A DNA stretch of 64,000 nt from CAKUFA01 sp963627465 (GCA_963627465.1 CAVGBO010000027.1:1-64000), one strand, 5' to 3'; numbered from the stretch's first letter, positions 8,470 to 17,611 are shown. Notes: generated by a model from the sequence alone, not told the origin. Numbers and translations: made by a program.

Positions 8470-8540
8470 AAAAAATTCCGCCAAATAAGACGTTTCTCCT
8501 GCCGTTCACGTCAATTTTCGTCTCTTTGGCGGATTTTTTC
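8470..8540 (-). terminator. Terminator after larA-like gene
   Basis: The segments around AATTCCGCCAAATAAGACG (8474-8492) and CGTCTCTTTGGCGGATT (8519-8535) form a long stem ending in a T run on the minus strand. This separates the racemase gene (stop at 8559) from the RNase J promoter. Confidence 0.8.
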
Positions 8541-8558
8541 TTGCTTATCTTGAAGATT

Positions 8559-9980
8559 TTACCTTTTCTCAGCCACAGGAACGGTGCTGCTGCCATGGGG
8601 CATAACGATTACACGCTTGTCTCCGAAGTCCATGAGCTGCTGCAGCTCCTCCCCCGTAGTAATGCCGTGAATCCCCATCAGCTTTAAGGTTTCTTTCGGC
8701 AATTGGGACATCATGTACATCTTCGTGTGAGAGGCCATTTCGCAGCAAACATAGAAAATGTAACCGGCGATGGTGAAATGGGCACGCATCTCCTGATCCA
8801 GTGTACCGCTGGGCAGGTACTTGCTCCATCCGAAGAACTCCTCCGGGCCGCCGCCTTCCCGGCATTCGCTCAGGAAGATCAGGGTGCCGCCCTCCTTCAC
8901 CGCCTGATAGGCGTTGATCAGGGTCTTGGAAGATTGATACAGGTTAATGTCCTTGGGAAAGCCGCCGCAGGAGGTCAGCACCACATCCGCTTTTTCCTTC
9001 AGCGGTACGCCGTTGTATCGATCCACCAGGTGGCAGCTTTCTTCCCATGCCTTCCGCCAATCGCCGCTGGGCATGGCCAGCAAGCGTCCCTCGCCGTCCA
9101 CCACCAAGTTAATGGAAAACACAGGAGCTACCATGGCGGCTGCTTCCATCATATCCTCATGGACAGGATTCATGATCGTCTTGCCGCAGCCCACCAAGTC
9201 GCTGGACTTAGGCAGCACCGGATCCAGTGCCAAGGAATGATTCTGCTGGATGGTGGCAATGCTGCTTACGCCGGGCAGGATGCTCTTCCGTCCGCCGCCG
9301 TAGCCGGCCAGCAGATGGTGCACCGTGCCGCCCATGAGAATCACCTTGCGGCCTACAACCAGTGGATCCACTTCCACCTTTGTCCCCCGAGTGGTGGTGC
9401 CCAGACAGGTCAGGTTGTGATGGGCATCGTGATTCACCACACGCACCCGGTCATACACAGGATCCGTTACCAGTGCCCGAAGCTCCGCTTCCGTCTGATC
9501 CCGATGGGTGCCCAGGGCAATCAGGAACAGGATCTGCTCATCCGGGATACCAATCACATCGTGAAGATAATCCAGCAGCAAGGGGCAAATCCGCTCCTGA
9601 TGCATCCACGAACGGGTCTGGTCGCTGATGACAATGGTCACCTGATCTTCCTTTGTCAGCACATTCTTCAGTGCAGGGGAAGCAACAGCTTCTTCCTCCA
9701 CAGCCTTGCGGAAGACCTCCGGTAAATTCTCCACCGGGGCAGGAGTCGTTGCCTCCAGCACCTCAATTTCCCGTGCTTTCACCGTTACCGGAATGTTCCC
9801 ATCACCATAAGCAAAAATAAATTTCTTTTCCATCATTTTTCGTGCCTTTCGTACACACGCAGGCTGATCATGCCAGCACTCATGCTTCACCGAACCGTCC
9901 CGGTAACAGGGCTCATAAGCATCGTCCCCATCCTCCGGGTCATCTGTATACAACCGGGATCGTTCTTGCCAGTCCTTCAT
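8559..9980 (-). CDS. larA: LarA-like nickel-pincer 2-hydroxyacid racemase with Cys/His-rich N-terminal extension
   Basis: LarA family enzymes racemise lactate or related 2-hydroxyacids with a nickel pincer nucleotide. The GGGRKSILPG motif holds Lys232, equivalent to the cofactor-linked Lys184 of Lactobacillus LarA. His248 lies 16 residues later (equivalent to nickel ligand His200), and His222 and His159 match the two catalytic histidines. The ATG has a near-perfect AGGGAGG site, which supports a 49-residue extension containing Cys25, His33, Cys35, His37 and Cys42, absent from standard LarA. An alternative start is the ATG pair at residues 49-50. larB, larC and larE are not in this window, so the substrate is uncertain. 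Confidence 0.85.
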   Translation of the reverse strand: MKDWQERSRLYTDDPEDGDDAYEPCYRDGSVKHECWHDQPACVRKARKMMEKKFIFAYGDGNIPVTVKAREIEVLEATTPAPVENLPEVFRKAVEEEAVASPALKNVLTKEDQVTIVISDQTRSWMHQERICPLLLDYLHDVIGIPDEQILFLIALGTHRDQTEAELRALVTDPVYDRVRVVNHDAHHNLTCLGTTTRGTKVEVDPLVVGRKVILMGGTVHHLLAGYGGGRKSILPGVSSIATIQQNHSLALDPVLPKSSDLVGCGKTIMNPVHEDMMEAAAMVAPVFSINLVVDGEGRLLAMPSGDWRKAWEESCHLVDRYNGVPLKEKADVVLTSCGGFPKDINLYQSSKTLINAYQAVKEGGTLIFLSECREGGGPEEFFGWSKYLPSGTLDQEMRAHFTIAGYIFYVCCEMASHTKMYMMSQLPKETLKLMGIHGITTGEELQQLMDFGDKRVIVMPHGSSTVPVAEKR

Positions 9981-10006
9981 GTTTTCGCCTCCCTGATTGC
10001 ACCCTC

Positions 10007-10035
10007 ATCATAGCACACACGCCTAGCAGAAACAA
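10007..10035 (-). promoter_or_regulatory. Promoter of larA-like gene
   Basis: On the minus strand -35 TTGTTT (10030-10035) and -10 TATGAT (10007-10012) have a 17-base spacer, and the start codon follows closely. Confidence 0.65.
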
Positions 10036-10068
10036 GATTCGCAGCAGAAAGATACACGAAAAAACCAT

Positions 10069-10689
10069 TCACTCTTTGCCACTCAGGGTAATGTCCACCT
10101 GCCATTGCGCAGCGTTGCCTTTGTATCGTCCTCGGTTTTCTTCCACCTCAATCGTCCAGGTCATGGTCATCCCGCTTTTCAGCAATTCTTCGGTCACGGT
10201 CACATGCTCCCGATAGGAGCCTGTATCCGGGTATTGATCTGTCTCCACGATGACACACTGGAGAGGTATCGCATCCCCCACGGATACGCTGACCGTTTCG
10301 CCCTCCAAGGCATACTGCTGCTTTTTCTCATTGCTGCTGCTCCACGCTGTATACTGACCATTGACGTAAAATGCAGGCACCCACTCATTGCCTACATGAT
10401 TGGCCTGCAAAAGTTTGGCTTGAACCGTAACGGTCAGCGTGTATGCCCCGGTTTCTTCTGCCTGTTCGGTGCTGCCGATCTTTTGCTCACATTCCGCCAG
10501 CAAAGTTTGACTGTCACTGTAGTCCCCCAGCACATTCAGGACTGCCCTTGCTTCCTCATAGTATTCCATGTCCATGAGCGTAACCGCTCCGTCATAGAGT
10601 TTCTGCCGATTGTCCCCCTTTGCCCAAGCCGTCAAAGAAAAGGATAGAAAAAGAGCAAGCAGAAGAATGAAAAGCTTGTTCCTTTTCAT
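10069..10689 (-). CDS. Exported protein of unknown function with a short TPR-like segment
   Basis: From the ATG at 10687-10689 the product has 206 residues. It begins with a signal peptide (MKRNKLFILLLALFLSFSLTAWA) with no lipobox. Residues 28-65 (YDGAVTLMDMEYYEEARAVLNVLGDYSDSQ) look like a single helix-turn-helix repeat of the Sel1/TPR kind often found in Clostridia. The remainder is beta-rich and ends VDITLSGKE. An AAGGGGG site supports this start; a GTG 24 bases upstream that overlaps the rnz stop is less likely. It follows rnz and is probably cotranscribed. I do not recognise a family for the C-terminal part. Confidence 0.65.
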   Translation of the reverse strand: MKRNKLFILLLALFLSFSLTAWAKGDNRQKLYDGAVTLMDMEYYEEARAVLNVLGDYSDSQTLLAECEQKIGSTEQAEETGAYTLTVTVQAKLLQANHVGNEWVPAFYVNGQYTAWSSSNEKKQQYALEGETVSVSVGDAIPLQCVIVETDQYPDTGSYREHVTVTEELLKSGMTMTWTIEVEENRGRYKGNAAQWQVDITLSGKE

Positions 10690-10709
10690 TTCTGCATGCC
10701 CCCTTGTAT

Positions 10710-11621
10710 TCACGCCTCATAATCCAGCGTGATGGTCATCAAATCCTGTGCCGCCTTTGTATTGGGAAAGATGGCTCTGGCGTTGTCAATATAAGCCTCC
10801 GGATCATCGATGCAGTTGCTGAAGTGGGTCAGCACCAGTGCTTTCGTTTCTGCCTGCTGTGCCAATGCTGCACTTTCCCGGAAAAGCATGTGCCGGTTCT
10901 TCAGTGCCTGAGGCATTTTTTCGTCATCGCCGTACATGCCTTCCAGAATCATCAAATCCGTCCCCTGCCCCATGGTGACAATGCTTTTCACCGGCCGGGT
11001 ATCCGTGGCGTAAAGGAAGCTGATGCCTCGGCGTGGCTCAGTCAGCACGTCTGCCGGAGCGAAACTCCGTCCGTCCTCCAGCGTCACCGATTCCCCACGC
11101 TGCAAAACCTTCCAGCAGGCCAGAGGAATATTCAGCGCACGGGCACGCTCCGGCAGGAACGCCCCCGGACGTTCCAATTCAAAGCGGTAGCCAAAGCAAG
11201 TCACACTGTGCTCCAGCTTGAACGCCTGAATCTTCAGCCCAATGGCTCGGAATGTTAAGCCTTCACTGCCAAATTCATGAAGTTCCACCGGATAAGGCAG
11301 CTGAGGAGCTACCACTCGCAGGCCGTTCACCACCCGTTTCAGTCCCGTAGGTCCCCAAATAGGAAAAGGTGTTGTCCGGCCGGCTTTGGCCATGGACAGC
11401 AGGAAGCCCGGCAAACCGCCGCAGTGATCTGCATGGTAATGGGTAATCAGCAGACCATCAATACCATGAAAGCCCCAGCCGATTTTGCGTATGGCCGTCT
11501 GGGTATTCTCTCCGCAGTCCACCAGCAAGCCATGACCGTTCATGCGGACATAGAGGCTTGCCAGTCCCCGATCAGGCAGGGGCAGTGCGCCGCCTGTTCC
11601 CAAGGTGCACAGGTCAATCAT
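10710..11621 (-). CDS. rnz: Ribonuclease Z (tRNA 3'-processing endonuclease)
   Basis: The 303-residue metallo-beta-lactamase-fold protein has the zinc motif HYHADH at residues 61-66 and the opening LCTLGTGGALP typical of RNase Z. It also has ATDTRP and the late histidine in LVLTHFS. It should trim the 3' trailer of tRNA precursors. It follows ispG by 18 bases on the same strand, and its stop lies 20 bases before the next ATG. The length is normal for the family. An arylsulfatase-like relative is the only alternative. Confidence 0.85.
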   Translation of the reverse strand: MIDLCTLGTGGALPLPDRGLASLYVRMNGHGLLVDCGENTQTAIRKIGWGFHGIDGLLITHYHADHCGGLPGFLLSMAKAGRTTPFPIWGPTGLKRVVNGLRVVAPQLPYPVELHEFGSEGLTFRAIGLKIQAFKLEHSVTCFGYRFELERPGAFLPERARALNIPLACWKVLQRGESVTLEDGRSFAPADVLTEPRRGISFLYATDTRPVKSIVTMGQGTDLMILEGMYGDDEKMPQALKNRHMLFRESAALAQQAETKALVLTHFSNCIDDPEAYIDNARAIFPNTKAAQDLMTITLDYEA

Positions 11622-11639
11622 GGTGCCGCCCCCTTCTGC

Positions 11640-12701
11640 TTATGCCTGTTCTTTGCTTGCCGCCATCTCCCGTGCAGCCTTCACAAGAATTTCTGCCAGA
11701 TCCCCTTCTACCTTTTGAGCAGGTTGACCCTTGATAAACAGTGCGCCGCCGCTTTTGCCGCCGGCAATGCCCACGTCCGCTTCTCTTGCCTCGCCGGGGC
11801 CATTCACCACACAGCCCATGACGGCTACTTTCAGGGGCACCTTCACATCAGCCAGTTCCTTCTCCACACGCTCCGCAATGCCTGCCACGTTAATGCACGT
11901 ACGGCCGCAGGTGGGGCAAGAGACCAGCTGTACCCCGTGAGTGCGAAGCTCCAGTGCCCGCAGAATATCCCATGCGGCTTTGGCTTCCGGTATGGGATCC
12001 CCCGTCAGGCTAACACGAATGGTGTCACCGATGCCTTGTGCCAACAGGGCACCAATGCCGATGGCACTCTTGATGGTGCCCTGTCCGGGTAATCCTGCTT
12101 CCGTGACCCCCACGTGCAGGGGATAATCACACCGCTGTGCCGCCAGCTGATAGGTTTCGATGGTCAGCTTCACGCTGGAAGCCTTCATGGAAAGCACAAT
12201 ATCCTCAAAGCCTGCCTTTTCCAGCATACGGGCGTGCTGCAGCGCGCTTTCCACCATGCCTTCCGCCGTAGGCTCGCCGTACTTGGCCAGAATATCCTTC
12301 TCAATGGAACCGCTGTTGACCCCGATGCGAATCGGAATATGATGCCGCTTGGCGCAGTCCGCCAGCATGCGGACATGAGCTTCTCCGCCGATATTGCCGG
12401 GATTGATCCGCAGCTTGGCAATGCCGTTTTCTGCCGCCATGATGGCCAGGTGATGGTCGAAATGAATATCCGCCACCAGGGGTACAGGCGATCCGTCCAC
12501 CAGCTGCCGCACCGCCTTGGCACAGGCTTCATCATACACGCTGACACGAACAAGATCACAGCCTGCCGCCGCAAGGGCACGAATCTGGGCAAGGGTGGCA
12601 TCCACATCCCGGGTATCCGTATTGGTCATGGACTGCACCCATACAGGGTTCTTGCCACCCATTTTCAGCGTGCCAACGGAAACTTCACGTACAGAGCTCA
12701 T
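11640..12701 (-). CDS. ispG: 4-hydroxy-3-methylbut-2-en-1-yl diphosphate synthase (flavodoxin)
   Basis: IspG catalyses the penultimate step of the MEP isoprenoid pathway, reductive ring opening of MEcPP at a 4Fe-4S cluster. The 353-residue bacterial-type protein has the TIM barrel start VQSMTNTDTRDVDATLAQI and the cluster ligands in SCPTCGRTC and GCVVNGPGE. It lies 18 bases after rseP, with dxr of the same pathway just upstream of that, as in many Clostridia. AGGAG precedes the ATG. Confidence 0.96.
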   Translation of the reverse strand: MSSVREVSVGTLKMGGKNPVWVQSMTNTDTRDVDATLAQIRALAAAGCDLVRVSVYDEACAKAVRQLVDGSPVPLVADIHFDHHLAIMAAENGIAKLRINPGNIGGEAHVRMLADCAKRHHIPIRIGVNSGSIEKDILAKYGEPTAEGMVESALQHARMLEKAGFEDIVLSMKASSVKLTIETYQLAAQRCDYPLHVGVTEAGLPGQGTIKSAIGIGALLAQGIGDTIRVSLTGDPIPEAKAAWDILRALELRTHGVQLVSCPTCGRTCINVAGIAERVEKELADVKVPLKVAVMGCVVNGPGEAREADVGIAGGKSGGALFIKGQPAQKVEGDLAEILVKAAREMAASKEQA

Positions 12702-12719
12702 TTCTCTTACTCCTCACAT

Positions 12720-13796
12720 TCAGCTGAACAGCCGAATAACATCCTTGAAGGTAAAGAAGATCATCAGGGCAAACAGCAGCACATATCCGCACAGATGCAC
12801 CATAGCTTCCTTCTGTGGCGGCACCGGCTTGCGGCGGATGGCTTCCAGCACCATGAACAGGAAGCGGGAACCGTCCAGACCCGGAATAGGCAGCAGATTC
12901 ATGATGCCTAGGTTGATGGAAATCACCATCAGCAGGTTGATGAAGGCTTCAAAGCCCCCTGCCCGGACTTCCTCCGTTACCAAAGTTACAACACCCACAG
13001 GACCGGAGGTTTGGTCAAAGCCTTCCCCGGTGGTCACCAGGTTCTTCAGCGCATTGAGAATCACGCCTCCTGCATAGGTGCACCACTGCCAGCCTGCGCT
13101 GACCGCCTCCGTAAAGGTGGCAGGAGTGTTTTCCGTCAGCACGTGAGCGGAGATCGTCACGCCGATGCGGAACTTGCCTGCTTCCGTGTCATAAAAAGGG
13201 GTCAGGCTGGTGGTGAAGGTTTCGTCCCCCCGACGCACCGTCATCTCCATGGGCGGGTCATTTTCCTGATAGCCTGAAATGGTGTTCAGCAGCGTGGTCT
13301 GGGTACCGTCCATCATGTTAACGCCGTTAATGTTTTCGATAATGTCCCCATCCTGAAGCCCTGCCGTGTAGGCCGGCCCTGATGCCGCCACCTCTGCAAT
13401 GTAGGGCTCGTAACCCGTTACATGGGCAATGCCGCCGATCCAATAAAACATCACCGCCACCACAAAGGCCAGGATGAAGTTCATGCCGGGACCCATCAGC
13501 ACGGAAAGCATCCGCTTCCATACGCTTTGACGGCTGTACGCCCTGGGATCGTCCACATGCTCGCCCTTTGCGTCATCCTCACCATAGAAGGCGCAATATC
13601 CGCCCATGGGAATGGCACGAATGGAGAACTGGGTCCCTTTCTTGCTCTTTCTGCCCCACAGTTTCGGTCCGAAGCCAATGGAAAACTCCATGACCTCGAT
13701 GCCTGTCATCCGGGCAAAAATAAAGTGGCCGAACTCGTGCACCACCACCAGAATGCTTAACAGCAAAATGGCCAGTAAAACATATAGGATGGTCAT
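12720..13796 (-). CDS. rseP: RseP-type site-2 protease, M50 membrane metalloprotease
   Basis: The 358-residue protein has HEFGH at about residues 20-24 in the first membrane helix, which gives the zinc site. A PDZ domain lies at about 115-190 (ASGPAYTAGLQDGDIIENING), and the C-terminal LLPIPGLDGSRF motif completes the active site. Such proteases cut membrane-bound anti-sigma factors and leftover signal peptides. Its ATG overlaps the dxr stop by four bases, so translation is coupled. Confidence 0.95.
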   Translation of the reverse strand: MTILYVLLAILLLSILVVVHEFGHFIFARMTGIEVMEFSIGFGPKLWGRKSKKGTQFSIRAIPMGGYCAFYGEDDAKGEHVDDPRAYSRQSVWKRMLSVLMGPGMNFILAFVVAVMFYWIGGIAHVTGYEPYIAEVAASGPAYTAGLQDGDIIENINGVNMMDGTQTTLLNTISGYQENDPPMEMTVRRGDETFTTSLTPFYDTEAGKFRIGVTISAHVLTENTPATFTEAVSAGWQWCTYAGGVILNALKNLVTTGEGFDQTSGPVGVVTLVTEEVRAGGFEAFINLLMVISINLGIMNLLPIPGLDGSRFLFMVLEAIRRKPVPPQKEAMVHLCGYVLLFALMIFFTFKDVIRLFS

Positions 13797-14953
13797 ACAG
13801 TTCCTTTCCCTTGCGCCAGCTGCTTCTTCACTTCTGCCCGAGCCAGCCGGTCGGCTGCAAAGATGTCCTCAAGTGTATTTGCAGGCAAATCGCCCAAGCT
13901 GTTCAGCGCTTCCTCCACCAAGGTGGTAATGGCTCCGAAGGAGATTTCTTCCCGAAGGAACGCCGCCACAGCTTCCTCATTGGCACCGTTCAGGATGGTG
14001 CATGCCGCACCGCCGGCACGCAGGCATTCGCCTGCCAGGCGCAATGCCGGGAACCGTTTCGTGTCCCCAGGCTCGAAGGTCAGCTGTCCCAAGGCAAACA
14101 GATCGAGAGGCTTGCACCCCGTGGTCAAGCGGCGAGGGTAGGCCATGGCGTACTGAATCGGTACTCGCATGTCCGGCACACCCAATTGCGCAATCACTGC
14201 CCCGTCCACGAACTCTACAGCGGAATGCACAATGCTTTGGGGATGCACCACCACCTGAATCTTTTCCGGCGGCATGTCGAAGAGCCACCGTGCCTCCATG
14301 ATTTCCAGTGCTTTATTGAACATGCTGGCGGAGTCGATGGTGATCTTCGCTCCCATGTTCCAGTTGGGATGCGCAAGGGCTTCCTTACGGGTTGCATGGG
14401 CAATCCGCTCCTGATCCCATGTGCGGAAAGGACCGCCGGAAGCAGTCAACAACAGTTTTACCGGCGCATTGCCCTTTGCACCTTCTAGGCATTGGAAGAT
14501 GGCACTGTGCTCACTGTCCACAGGCAAAATCCGCTTGCCTGCCTCTTGGGCTGCCTTCATCACCAGATGTCCCCCGGTAACCAAGGCTTCCTTGTTGGCC
14601 AACAGCACCTGCCGTCCGGCGGCAATGGCGTCCATGACGCTCTGCAACCCGGCAATGCCCACCACGCTGACCAGCACCATATCCGCAGGCACTTCCGCCG
14701 CAGCGGCATGAAGGGCTTCCTTGCCCATGACCCAATGGATTTGCCGCAGATCCTCCGGGATTTCACTCATGGGAATCGGCATCGTCAGACCTGCCATGTC
14801 AGGGTGAAATTCCCGCACCTGCTGAAACAGCAGATCCTTGTTGCGGTGGGCTGTCAAGGCCGTCACCCTATACTCCTCAGGATGCAGCCGCACCAAGGAC
14901 AGTGCCTGGGTGCCGATGGAACCTGTGGATCCCAAAACAGCCATGGTCTTCAA
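13793..14953 (-). CDS. dxr: 1-deoxy-D-xylulose 5-phosphate reductoisomerase
   Basis: Dxr makes MEP from DXP with NADPH. The product starts at a TTG (14951-14953) seven bases after GGAGGG and reads MKTMAVLGSTGSIGTQ, which contains the NADPH-binding glycine motif. Later motifs include PVDSEHSAIFQCL, ASGGPFR and NWNMGAKITIDSASMFNK, the metal and substrate loops. At about 386 residues it has normal length. It sits between cdsA (25 bases upstream) and rseP (four-base overlap). Confidence 0.95.
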   Translation of the reverse strand: MKTMAVLGSTGSIGTQALSLVRLHPEEYRVTALTAHRNKDLLFQQVREFHPDMAGLTMPIPMSEIPEDLRQIHWVMGKEALHAAAAEVPADMVLVSVVGIAGLQSVMDAIAAGRQVLLANKEALVTGGHLVMKAAQEAGKRILPVDSEHSAIFQCLEGAKGNAPVKLLLTASGGPFRTWDQERIAHATRKEALAHPNWNMGAKITIDSASMFNKALEIMEARWLFDMPPEKIQVVVHPQSIVHSAVEFVDGAVIAQLGVPDMRVPIQYAMAYPRRLTTGCKPLDLFALGQLTFEPGDTKRFPALRLAGECLRAGGAACTILNGANEEAVAAFLREEISFGAITTLVEEALNSLGDLPANTLEDIFAADRLARAEVKKQLAQGKGTV

Positions 14954-14978
14954 CGGAAATCCCTCCCTGATGATTTTC

Positions 14979-15797
14979 TTACACAATCAGCAGCCGGAAG
15001 CAGAGCATGACCACCGCCATGAACAGGATGCTGTCCAGCCGATCCAGCATGCCCCCATGCCCCGGGAACAAGTTGGAAAAATCCTTAATGCCGCAGTGAC
15101 GCTTCACCATGGAGGCAAACAGGTCGCCCATTTGTCCGGCCACGCCGCCGATGATGCCAATCAACAGATACTGCCACCACTTGGGCAGCATGCCGATCAC
15201 TTCCGGCGAGCAGACACCGTTTGCTACCAGTGCCACCACCAAAGCCGTCAGGATTGCCCCCACCATGCCGGCAATGGCACCGGAAATGGTCTTGTTAGGG
15301 CTCACCTGGGGGCACAGCTTCGGTCCGCGCACCCGGCTGCCCACAAAGAAGGCGCAGGTATCCGCCATCACCGGCACAGCAAACATCAGGCTCAGCAGCA
15401 CCACCTGCAGCTCCTTCGGCTCCACCATGGCCAGGGCGATAATGCACATGCCGGGCAACGCCACCGTCGACAGTGGTAAAACGCTCATCAGCACGTCTTC
15501 AATCTTTGGCTCACTGCGGAACACAACGCAGATCAGCGTCACCAAGAAGATGGCCGCCACAATGGGCAGCAGTACCCGATTGCCGAAGAACAGCACCAGC
15601 GGCACACAAGCCGCCATGCCCACCCAGGTCGGCCAAGATACAGGTCGATGTCCTGCCAAGAAAAGGGCATGATATTCTTCGTGCACCGCAAAGCAAATGC
15701 AAATCATGGCTGCAATGCCCATCACCGCACCGCCGAAATACATCAGCACCATCACCAGTGCAATGAGGCCAATGGCCGTGGTTATCCTCTGTCCCAT
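14979..15797 (-). CDS. cdsA: Phosphatidate cytidylyltransferase
   Basis: CdsA forms CDP-diacylglycerol from phosphatidate and CTP in the membrane. The 272-residue polytopic protein ends with the family signature around VKRHCGIKDFSNLFPGHGGM and LDRLDSILF, and has SPNKTISGAIAG before it. The ATG has an AAGGTGAG site. It follows uppS after 79 bases that hold no gene. The gene order is the usual one. Confidence 0.95.
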   Translation of the reverse strand: MGQRITTAIGLIALVMVLMYFGGAVMGIAAMICICFAVHEEYHALFLAGHRPVSWPTWVGMAACVPLVLFFGNRVLLPIVAAIFLVTLICVVFRSEPKIEDVLMSVLPLSTVALPGMCIIALAMVEPKELQVVLLSLMFAVPVMADTCAFFVGSRVRGPKLCPQVSPNKTISGAIAGMVGAILTALVVALVANGVCSPEVIGMLPKWWQYLLIGIIGGVAGQMGDLFASMVKRHCGIKDFSNLFPGHGGMLDRLDSILFMAVVMLCFRLLIV

Positions 15798-15876
15798 GGA
15801 GTCTCACCTTCATCCTTCCGCCTGTATGTCACAGGTCACGCTGTAGAATACCCCATCAGCGTGAACCCAAGATGAA

Positions 15877-16638
15877 TCAAAGCCGTTTGCCGAAGCGGCG
15901 TTCCCGTCCTCCGTAAGCCGTCAGGGCGTCATCATAATCGCTGACCTTGAAATCCGGCCAGAGCACTGTGGGAAATAGAAACTCCGCATAGGCACACTGA
16001 TACAGTAGGAAATTGCTCAGCCGCATTTCCCCACTGGTGCGGATCATAAGATCCACGTCCCCCTGTCCCCGGGTATACAGATGATCTGCCAGCATTTTTT
16101 CATCAATGGCTTCCGGCGCAATCTTCCCGGCAACCGCTTCAGCCGCCAGTTCCCGTGCTGCCCGGGTTAGCTCTGCCCGACCACCATAATTCACAGCAAT
16201 GTTCAGGTTCAGACCAGTATTATCCCCCGTCCGGCGTTCTGCTTCAATGAGGGCATCCCGCTGCTTATCCGGCAAGCCGTTCTTATCCCCAAGGATCAGA
16301 ATCCGCACATTTTTCTCATCCAGCTCATCAATTTCCGAGGCGAAGAAGTCCAGGATCAGCTGCATCAGCGCCCCCACTTCTTCTGGGGAGCGGTTCCAGT
16401 TTTCCGTGGAAAAGGCATAGATGCTCAGGGACTTGATGCCCAGGTCATCCGTGTGGCGGATGATTTCCCGCAGGGTTTCCACCCCCTGCCGGTGCCCCAT
16501 GGCCACGTTCAGCCGATGCTTCTTCGCCCACCGGCCATTACCGTCCATGATGATGGCCACATGGTTTGGCAGTTTCACGAAGTCCTCCGGTTTCTTGGCA
16601 CCGTGATTGGTGTGAACCTTTCTGCGAATCAGTCCCAT
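15877..16638 (-). CDS. uppS: Undecaprenyl diphosphate synthase
   Basis: This cis-prenyltransferase makes the C55 lipid carrier for cell-wall synthesis. The 253-residue protein has HVAIIMDGNGRWAKKHRLN with the catalytic aspartate, YAFSTENWNRS, and LMIRTSGEMRLSNFLLYQ near the end. The N-terminal 25 residues before the domain are basic. It lies downstream of a terminator-like hairpin (16702-16732). No separate promoter was recognised, so it may depend on read-through. Confidence 0.95.
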   Translation of the reverse strand: MGLIRRKVHTNHGAKKPEDFVKLPNHVAIIMDGNGRWAKKHRLNVAMGHRQGVETLREIIRHTDDLGIKSLSIYAFSTENWNRSPEEVGALMQLILDFFASEIDELDEKNVRILILGDKNGLPDKQRDALIEAERRTGDNTGLNLNIAVNYGGRAELTRAARELAAEAVAGKIAPEAIDEKMLADHLYTRGQGDVDLMIRTSGEMRLSNFLLYQCAYAEFLFPTVLWPDFKVSDYDDALTAYGGRERRFGKRL

Positions 16639-16701
16639 CTGCTCACCTCATCGTTTTTCTTGCATCTGCCAACTGCCGAAAGACAGCCATGAAACAGCAA
16701 A

Positions 16702-16732
16702 ATGCGCAAGTCCCGGGATGGAGCTTGCGCAT
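16702..16732 (-). terminator. Terminator or attenuator between the small frr-linked gene and uppS
   Basis: Perfect nine-base arms ATGCGCAAG and CTTGCGCAT are followed on the minus strand by TTTGCTGTTT. It lies inside an otherwise continuous gene cluster, so partial termination is plausible. Confidence 0.65.
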
Positions 16733-16758
16733 CTGCCATGGGGTTGTGCTTCATGCGC

Positions 16759-16962
16759 TTACAACGCATGCTGCAACTGTCCGTCCAGGAACGTACACAC
16801 CGTCAGTTGCCCGGGACGCACGCGCACCACACGCATGACACCTTGCGTCCGTTCACCCTTCGGTGCAGCGGAATAGAGGATTTCCGGCCTTGGTTCCCCT
16901 GCGCAGCGCAGCTTCTCCAAGGCATCCTCCAAACGCATGCCCAGCAGCTCCGTCCCGATCAA
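16759..16962 (-). CDS. Conserved small protein downstream of frr, function unknown
   Basis: The 67-residue product starts at a TTG that overlaps the frr stop (TTGA), with AGGAG about ten bases upstream. It reads GMRLEDALEKLRCAGEPRPEI and then RTQGVMRVVRVRPGQLTVCTF. The first half looks like half of a PASTA motif, with a G-M-x-L-x-x-A-x-x-x-L pattern. Similar tiny genes occur beside frr/uppS in some Clostridia, as far as I recall. No transmembrane helix or signal peptide is visible. The tight coupling to frr and sensible codon pattern argue that it is real. Confidence 0.6.
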   Translation of the reverse strand: MIGTELLGMRLEDALEKLRCAGEPRPEILYSAAPKGERTQGVMRVVRVRPGQLTVCTFLDGQLQHAL

Positions 16963-17513
16963 ATTTCCATGATCTCCTTTTCCTTAGCTGCGCAGATGGC
17001 ATCCACATCCTTGATCGCCTTGTCGGTGATCTTCTGCATGTCATCCTCGCCCTTGCGCTGATCGTCCTCGGTGATTTCGCCGTCTTTCTTCAGCTTCTTA
17101 ATCTGCTCAATAGCATCCCGGCGAATGGCACGAATGGCAACCTTGGCTTCCTCGGCACCCTTCCGTGCAACCTTGGTCAGCTCCTTACGGCGCTCCTCGT
17201 TCAGTTCAGGGAACACCAGACGGATGATCTTGCCGTCATTGGTGGGATTCAGACCCAAATCGCTCTTCTGAATAGCCTTTTCAATGGCGGGAATCAGCTT
17301 GCTTTCCCAAGGGCTAATGGTCAGCATCCGTGCTTCCGGAGAAGCAATGTTGCCGACCTGATTCAGGGGCGTGGGAGTTCCGTAATAGTCCACCGTAATG
17401 CGATCCAGCAGCTGAGGGTTTGCACGGCCTGCACGCAGGGCAACCATGTCGCGCTGGTATACCGCGCAGGATTTGCTCATCTTTTCCTTGGCATTGTCCA
17501 ACACAGCTTTCAT
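16959..17513 (-). CDS. frr: Ribosome recycling factor
   Basis: RRF splits post-termination ribosomes together with EF-G. The 184-residue product has the hallmark MSKSCAVYQRDMVALRAGRANPQLLDRI, DYYGTPTPLNQVGNIA and the helical domain ending in KEKEIMEI. It has normal length. A promoter at 17549-17577 lies between pyrH and this gene. Confidence 0.97.
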   Translation of the reverse strand: MKAVLDNAKEKMSKSCAVYQRDMVALRAGRANPQLLDRITVDYYGTPTPLNQVGNIASPEARMLTISPWESKLIPAIEKAIQKSDLGLNPTNDGKIIRLVFPELNEERRKELTKVARKGAEEAKVAIRAIRRDAIEQIKKLKKDGEITEDDQRKGEDDMQKITDKAIKDVDAICAAKEKEIMEI

Positions 17514-17548
17514 AGCGTAGCCTCCTGTATAAAGGATCTGTTATTTGT

Positions 17549-17577
17549 ATTGTAATCGTTTTTGGGGATTCTTGCAA
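17549..17577 (-). promoter_or_regulatory. frr promoter
   Basis: On the minus strand -35 TTGCAA (17572-17577) and -10 TACAAT (17549-17554) are 17 bases apart. They lie in the 98-base gap after pyrH. Confidence 0.7.
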
Positions 17578-17611
17578 GCCCCCGGATGGGGATTGATGGG
17601 TCTTGTTACAC

